Below are positions 5,694 through 7,478 of a stretch of DNA of 7,478 nucleotides, one piece after another. The translations under genes and the position numbers were made by a program. The first letter of the stretch is position 1; every line of letters begins with the position of its first letter. Source of the DNA: Candidatus Methanophagales archaeon (GTDB lineage Archaea > Halobacteriota > Syntropharchaeia > Alkanophagales > Methanospirareceae); the NCBI GenBank assembly GCA_021159475.1, contig JAGGRS010000196.1:1-7478 (forward strand), given 5' to 3'. The notes beneath the pieces are model-generated. The model worked only from the letters and a program-made list of their open reading frames with translations. It was not told the DNA's origin and did not search any database.

Positions 5694-6803
5694 TCAGAAT
5701 TCATCGCCATTTTCGCCCGTCGTCTCCCCCTTTATAAACCGTTCCAGGAGCTCTCTCGCCTCTTCGTCTGGATACTGTATCGGCGGATGCTTCATCGTAT
5801 ATGCAGAAATCTCTATAAGGGGTCCGGATATCCCGCGATCCAGTGCGAGCTTGCATACGCGTATCGCATCTATCGCGCATCCAGCGCTGTTCGGCGAGTC
5901 CTCAACTGAGAGTCTGAGTTCAAGGTCTATGGGTATATCGCCGAAGATTCGTCCCTCCATTCGCAGGAAACATATCTTGTTATCCCGCTGCCATGCTACG
6001 TAATCGGAGGGTCCTATGTGGATATCATCGTGCATAAGTGGTTCTGCGAGGACCGATTGAACCGCTTCCGTCTTTGATATCCGCTTGGATTTTAACCGCT
6101 CACGGTTCAGCATGTTCAAGAAATCGGTGTTCCCGCCGGTATTGAGCTGATATGTCCGCTCTAATTTGCAGCCGCGGTCGGAGAAGAGTTTTGCAAGTGT
6201 CCGATGCACAATCGTGGCACCAATCTGGGATTTCACATCGTCACCGACCACAGGCAGATTCCGCTCCTCAAATCGTCTACCCCACTCGGGGTCAGAAGCG
6301 ATGAAGACCGGCATGCAGTTCACGAATGCCACTCCCGCCTCCAGTGCTGCATTTGCATAGAACCTCGTCGCCTGTTCCGAGCCAACGGGCATATAATTCA
6401 CGAGAATCTCCGCTCCACTATCTCTCAACTCCTTCACCACATCGCATGGCTCAGCATCAGCAACGACAAAAGTCCTATCTGCGGGATATTCGTGCATGTG
6501 CGGCGCTACACCGTCCAGCACCGGTCCCATCTTCACCTCCACTCCGGAATACGGCACATCGGAGAAGACCGTAGTGCAGTTTGGCTCGGCAAATACCGCT
6601 TCACTCAGGTCCTTACCCACTTTCCTCTTGTCCACATCGAAAGCAGCAACGACCTCTATGTCACCCGGCTTGTAGCCATTGACCTCATAGTGCATCAATC
6701 CAATGCAGTTCTTCGGATCCACGTGCTTGTAATACTCAATACCCTGGACGAGAGAACTTGCGCAGTTCCCAACACCTGCAATTGCCAATTTTATCTTCCC
6801 CAA
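5694..6803 (-). CDS. ino1: myo-Inositol-1-phosphate synthase (archaeal/actinobacterial type)
   Basis: The enzyme (EC 5.5.1.4) converts glucose-6-phosphate to L-myo-inositol-1-phosphate using bound NAD. In archaea the product goes to archaetidylinositol lipids and, in some, to di-inositol phosphate solutes. The 369 residues match the short archaeal/actinobacterial class, not the eukaryotic one of over 500. Visible are the Rossmann loop AGVGNCASSLVQG (9-21), the NAD-domain strand VVAAFDVD (51-58), VGDDVKSQIGAT (186-197) with K191, LNTGGNTDFLNM (220-231), SKTEAVQS (243-250), IHIGPSDYV (261-269) and the EDSPNSAG turn (301-308). The start is TTG at 6803, fixed by a perfect SD five bases upstream and by the Rossmann strand beginning at residue 4. 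It appears monocistronic and is convergent with the HdrD-like gene (35 bp between stops). Binding-residue roles are taken from the family. Confidence 0.95.
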   Translation of the reverse strand: MGKIKLAIAGVGNCASSLVQGIEYYKHVDPKNCIGLMHYEVNGYKPGDIEVVAAFDVDKRKVGKDLSEAVFAEPNCTTVFSDVPYSGVEVKMGPVLDGVAPHMHEYPADRTFVVADAEPCDVVKELRDSGAEILVNYMPVGSEQATRFYANAALEAGVAFVNCMPVFIASDPEWGRRFEERNLPVVGDDVKSQIGATIVHRTLAKLFSDRGCKLERTYQLNTGGNTDFLNMLNRERLKSKRISKTEAVQSVLAEPLMHDDIHIGPSDYVAWQRDNKICFLRMEGRIFGDIPIDLELRLSVEDSPNSAGCAIDAIRVCKLALDRGISGPLIEISAYTMKHPPIQYPDEEARELLERFIKGETTGENGDEF

Positions 6804-6808
6804 TTTCT

Positions 6809-6818
6809 ATCACCTCCT
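6809..6818 (-). promoter_or_regulatory. Perfect 10-base Shine-Dalgarno site before a TTG start
   Basis: The minus strand reads AGGAGGTGAT, a full complement of the archaeal 16S tail. It is followed by AGAAA and then TTG (6803-6801). This spacing settles TTG as the start of MIP synthase; no ATG or GTG lies nearby in frame. Confidence 0.85.
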
Positions 6819-6860
6819 TACTTCAAAATCTCAACGTATAGAAAATTATATATTCACTTC

Positions 6861-6868
6861 TATATAAA
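6861..6868 (-). promoter_or_regulatory. Candidate TATA box for MIP synthase
   Basis: The minus strand reads TTTATATA, preceded by purine-rich GGAAATCA that could serve as a BRE. It predicts a start near 6838 and a leader of about 35 nt carrying the SD. Two other AT boxes in this spacer (minus-strand ATATATAAT at about 6846-6854 and TTATAAAAA at about 6896-6904) are possible alternatives, so the choice is tentative. Confidence 0.4.
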
Positions 6869-6964
6869 TGATTTCCCAATTTCAAAAACCAATATCTTTT
6901 TATAAGTCACTACACTATCTTTGTTATTTGCATTAATTTCTTCACCACCATGTGCGCCACACGC

Positions 6965-7168
6965 TTAAAATGGGGAATAGCGAGAATGAAGAGCCGGTCT
7001 TCCGCTGAGGATGAGCTCGCTTCGTGGCAGTGGGAAATTGGTGCTGAGGAAATCCTCGCATATAGTTCTGAGCAGAGGCATGACTCTCTTGCCTTTATTC
7101 AGATAGCAGTGCTTGCAGTCCAGTTGGCAGAAGTCCACGATGTGCAGGTCAAGGAAGTTTTGTGGCAT
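6965..7168 (-). pseudogene. Truncated radical SAM protein (N-terminal stub)
   Basis: Only 67 codons are open. LDLHIVDFCQLDCKHCYL (residues 6-23) contains a clear C-x3-C-x2-C motif (C14, C18, C21) for the SAM-binding [4Fe-4S] cluster, with the usual aromatic after the third Cys. Next comes ELILSGRPALHSRY, which lines up with the second barrel strand L-S-G-G-E-P-L-L-H. The G-E pair of the GGEP motif is gone, and a TAA follows six codons after the His. A radical SAM barrel needs about 200 residues, and only an AT-rich spacer follows before MIP synthase, so this is a broken remnant. Shifting frame would add at most about 18 codons (to a TAG at 6910-6912). ATG 7168 is chosen because an SD (AAAGGTGAT, 7173-7181) sits 4 bases ahead; this SD overlaps the stop of the upstream gene. 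A functional microprotein is possible but unlikely. Confidence 0.7.
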
Positions 7169-7173
7169 AAACA

Positions 7174-7434
7174 TCACCTTTCGGGTATGGATATCCACGA
7201 ACTTGTCTCGTTTATCCCTATTACTTCCTGTTTTACCACATCAACAGTAGCAATAATCGTCTTTTTAGGCTCTTTTATGCGTATATAAACATCTACCAAT
7301 ATTTCTTTATCACCACCAGCCTTTCTTGTATGTTCCTTAACTTCGTATTCTTTCCCTTCTATTCTTCCTTTCACCCTCGGGTCTCGTAGTGCCACTTCCT
7401 CTGGCGGTAGTAACGATTTCCACAACAGTGCCAA
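7174..7434 (-). CDS. Small protein of unknown function, possibly the 3' part of a frameshifted gene
   Basis: The frame runs 86 codons from a TTG at 7434, which directly follows an in-frame TAA. From about residue 6 it reads like real protein: SLLPPEEVALRDPRVKGRI, then a Lys/Glu-rich, strand-alternating stretch (EVKEH, ILVDVYIRI, TIIATVDVVKQEVI). There are no cysteines and no membrane segment, and I recognise no family. Its TGA (7174-7176) lies inside the SD of the radical SAM stub, so the two were a translationally coupled pair. The TTG start is doubtful. A different frame upstream, with ATG at 7474 (MKKAFAGKRKVLIIGTVV), looks like a natural N-terminus and would join this frame through a single indel near 7415-7435. 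GTG 7392 is another possible start, with GAGG too close ahead of it. Confidence 0.45.
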   Translation of the reverse strand: MALLWKSLLPPEEVALRDPRVKGRIEGKEYEVKEHTRKAGGDKEILVDVYIRIKEPKKTIIATVDVVKQEVIGINETSSWISIPER

Positions 7435-7478
7435 TTATTAGCACTTTCCTTTTTCCTGCAAATGCCTTCTTCATCTTC

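Noticed and set aside
6204..6905. Long plus-strand open frame antisense to MIP synthase
   Set aside because: Its His/Arg-rich composition is typical of an antisense shadow; the minus strand encodes a full, motif-complete enzyme.
6819..6964. RNA gene or CRISPR remnant in the AT-rich spacer
   Set aside because: I see no repeat-spacer pattern, no tRNA-like arms and no GC-rich structured segment; it holds only TATA-like boxes.
7169..7198. GTG 7198 as start of the radical SAM stub
   Set aside because: It would overlap the upstream gene and place the SD inside the coding region; ATG 7168 is 4 bases after the SD.
6950..7288. Plus-strand open frame of 112 codons over the radical SAM stub
   Set aside because: The opposite strand holds a clear C-x3-C-x2-C motif with an SD, so the plus-strand frame is a shadow with no recognisable features.

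Overview
The window reads as a piece of an archaeal chromosome, most likely an anaerobic, methanogen- or methanotroph-related euryarchaeon (ANME-1, Syntrophoarchaeum or Archaeoglobi type). This placement is inferred from gene content alone. The signs are pilin-like proteins with archaeal class III signal peptides, a FlaK/EppA-type prepilin peptidase with an archaeal C-terminal domain, an archaeal nicotinate phosphoribosyltransferase, an HTH-ACT regulator of the methanogen type, an HdrD-like (HdrC-HdrB fusion) iron-sulfur protein and a short archaeal myo-inositol-1-phosphate synthase. Shine-Dalgarno sites match the archaeal anti-SD (AGGAGGTGAT), and TATA-like boxes lie at spacings that suit both leadered and leaderless mRNAs.

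Layout. Positions 1-983 (+) hold the end of a sequon-rich secreted protein (left-truncated by the window) and a complete small pilin-like protein. Convergent to them, 8 bp away, is the end of a compact minus-strand operon (3771 down to 992): small two-TM coiled-coil protein, HTH-ACT regulator, nicotinate phosphoribosyltransferase, prepilin peptidase. A 54-bp divergent promoter region (3772-3825) separates this operon from mobA (3826-4464, +), which is followed by the HdrD-like protein (4531-5658, +). Convergent to that is myo-inositol-1-phosphate synthase (6803 down to 5694), which has a TTG start behind a perfect 10-base SD. An AT-rich spacer of about 160 bp leads to two poor-looking minus-strand genes at the right edge: a 67-codon radical SAM stub that cannot encode a whole enzyme, and a short unknown protein that may be frameshifted.

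How the genes fit together. The prepilin peptidase is the expected processing enzyme for the adjacent pilin-like protein, which carries a KKG|Q cleavage site, so the left third is a surface-filament locus. NAPRT feeds NAD salvage, and MIP synthase is NAD-dependent and supplies inositol phosphate for archaeal inositol lipids or solutes. MobA completes the guanylylated molybdopterin (Mo/W-MGD) cofactor used by formate or formylmethanofuran dehydrogenases. The HdrD-like protein would handle electrons or thiols/disulfides in the same anaerobic energy metabolism, but none of its usual partners is in view. No rRNA, tRNA, CRISPR array, insertion sequence or origin was seen. I do not see a clearly novel multi-gene system. 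The points most worth a second look are the pilin/peptidase locus, the incomplete first CCG motif of the HdrD-like protein, the changed NAPRT C-terminus, and the decaying radical SAM locus.
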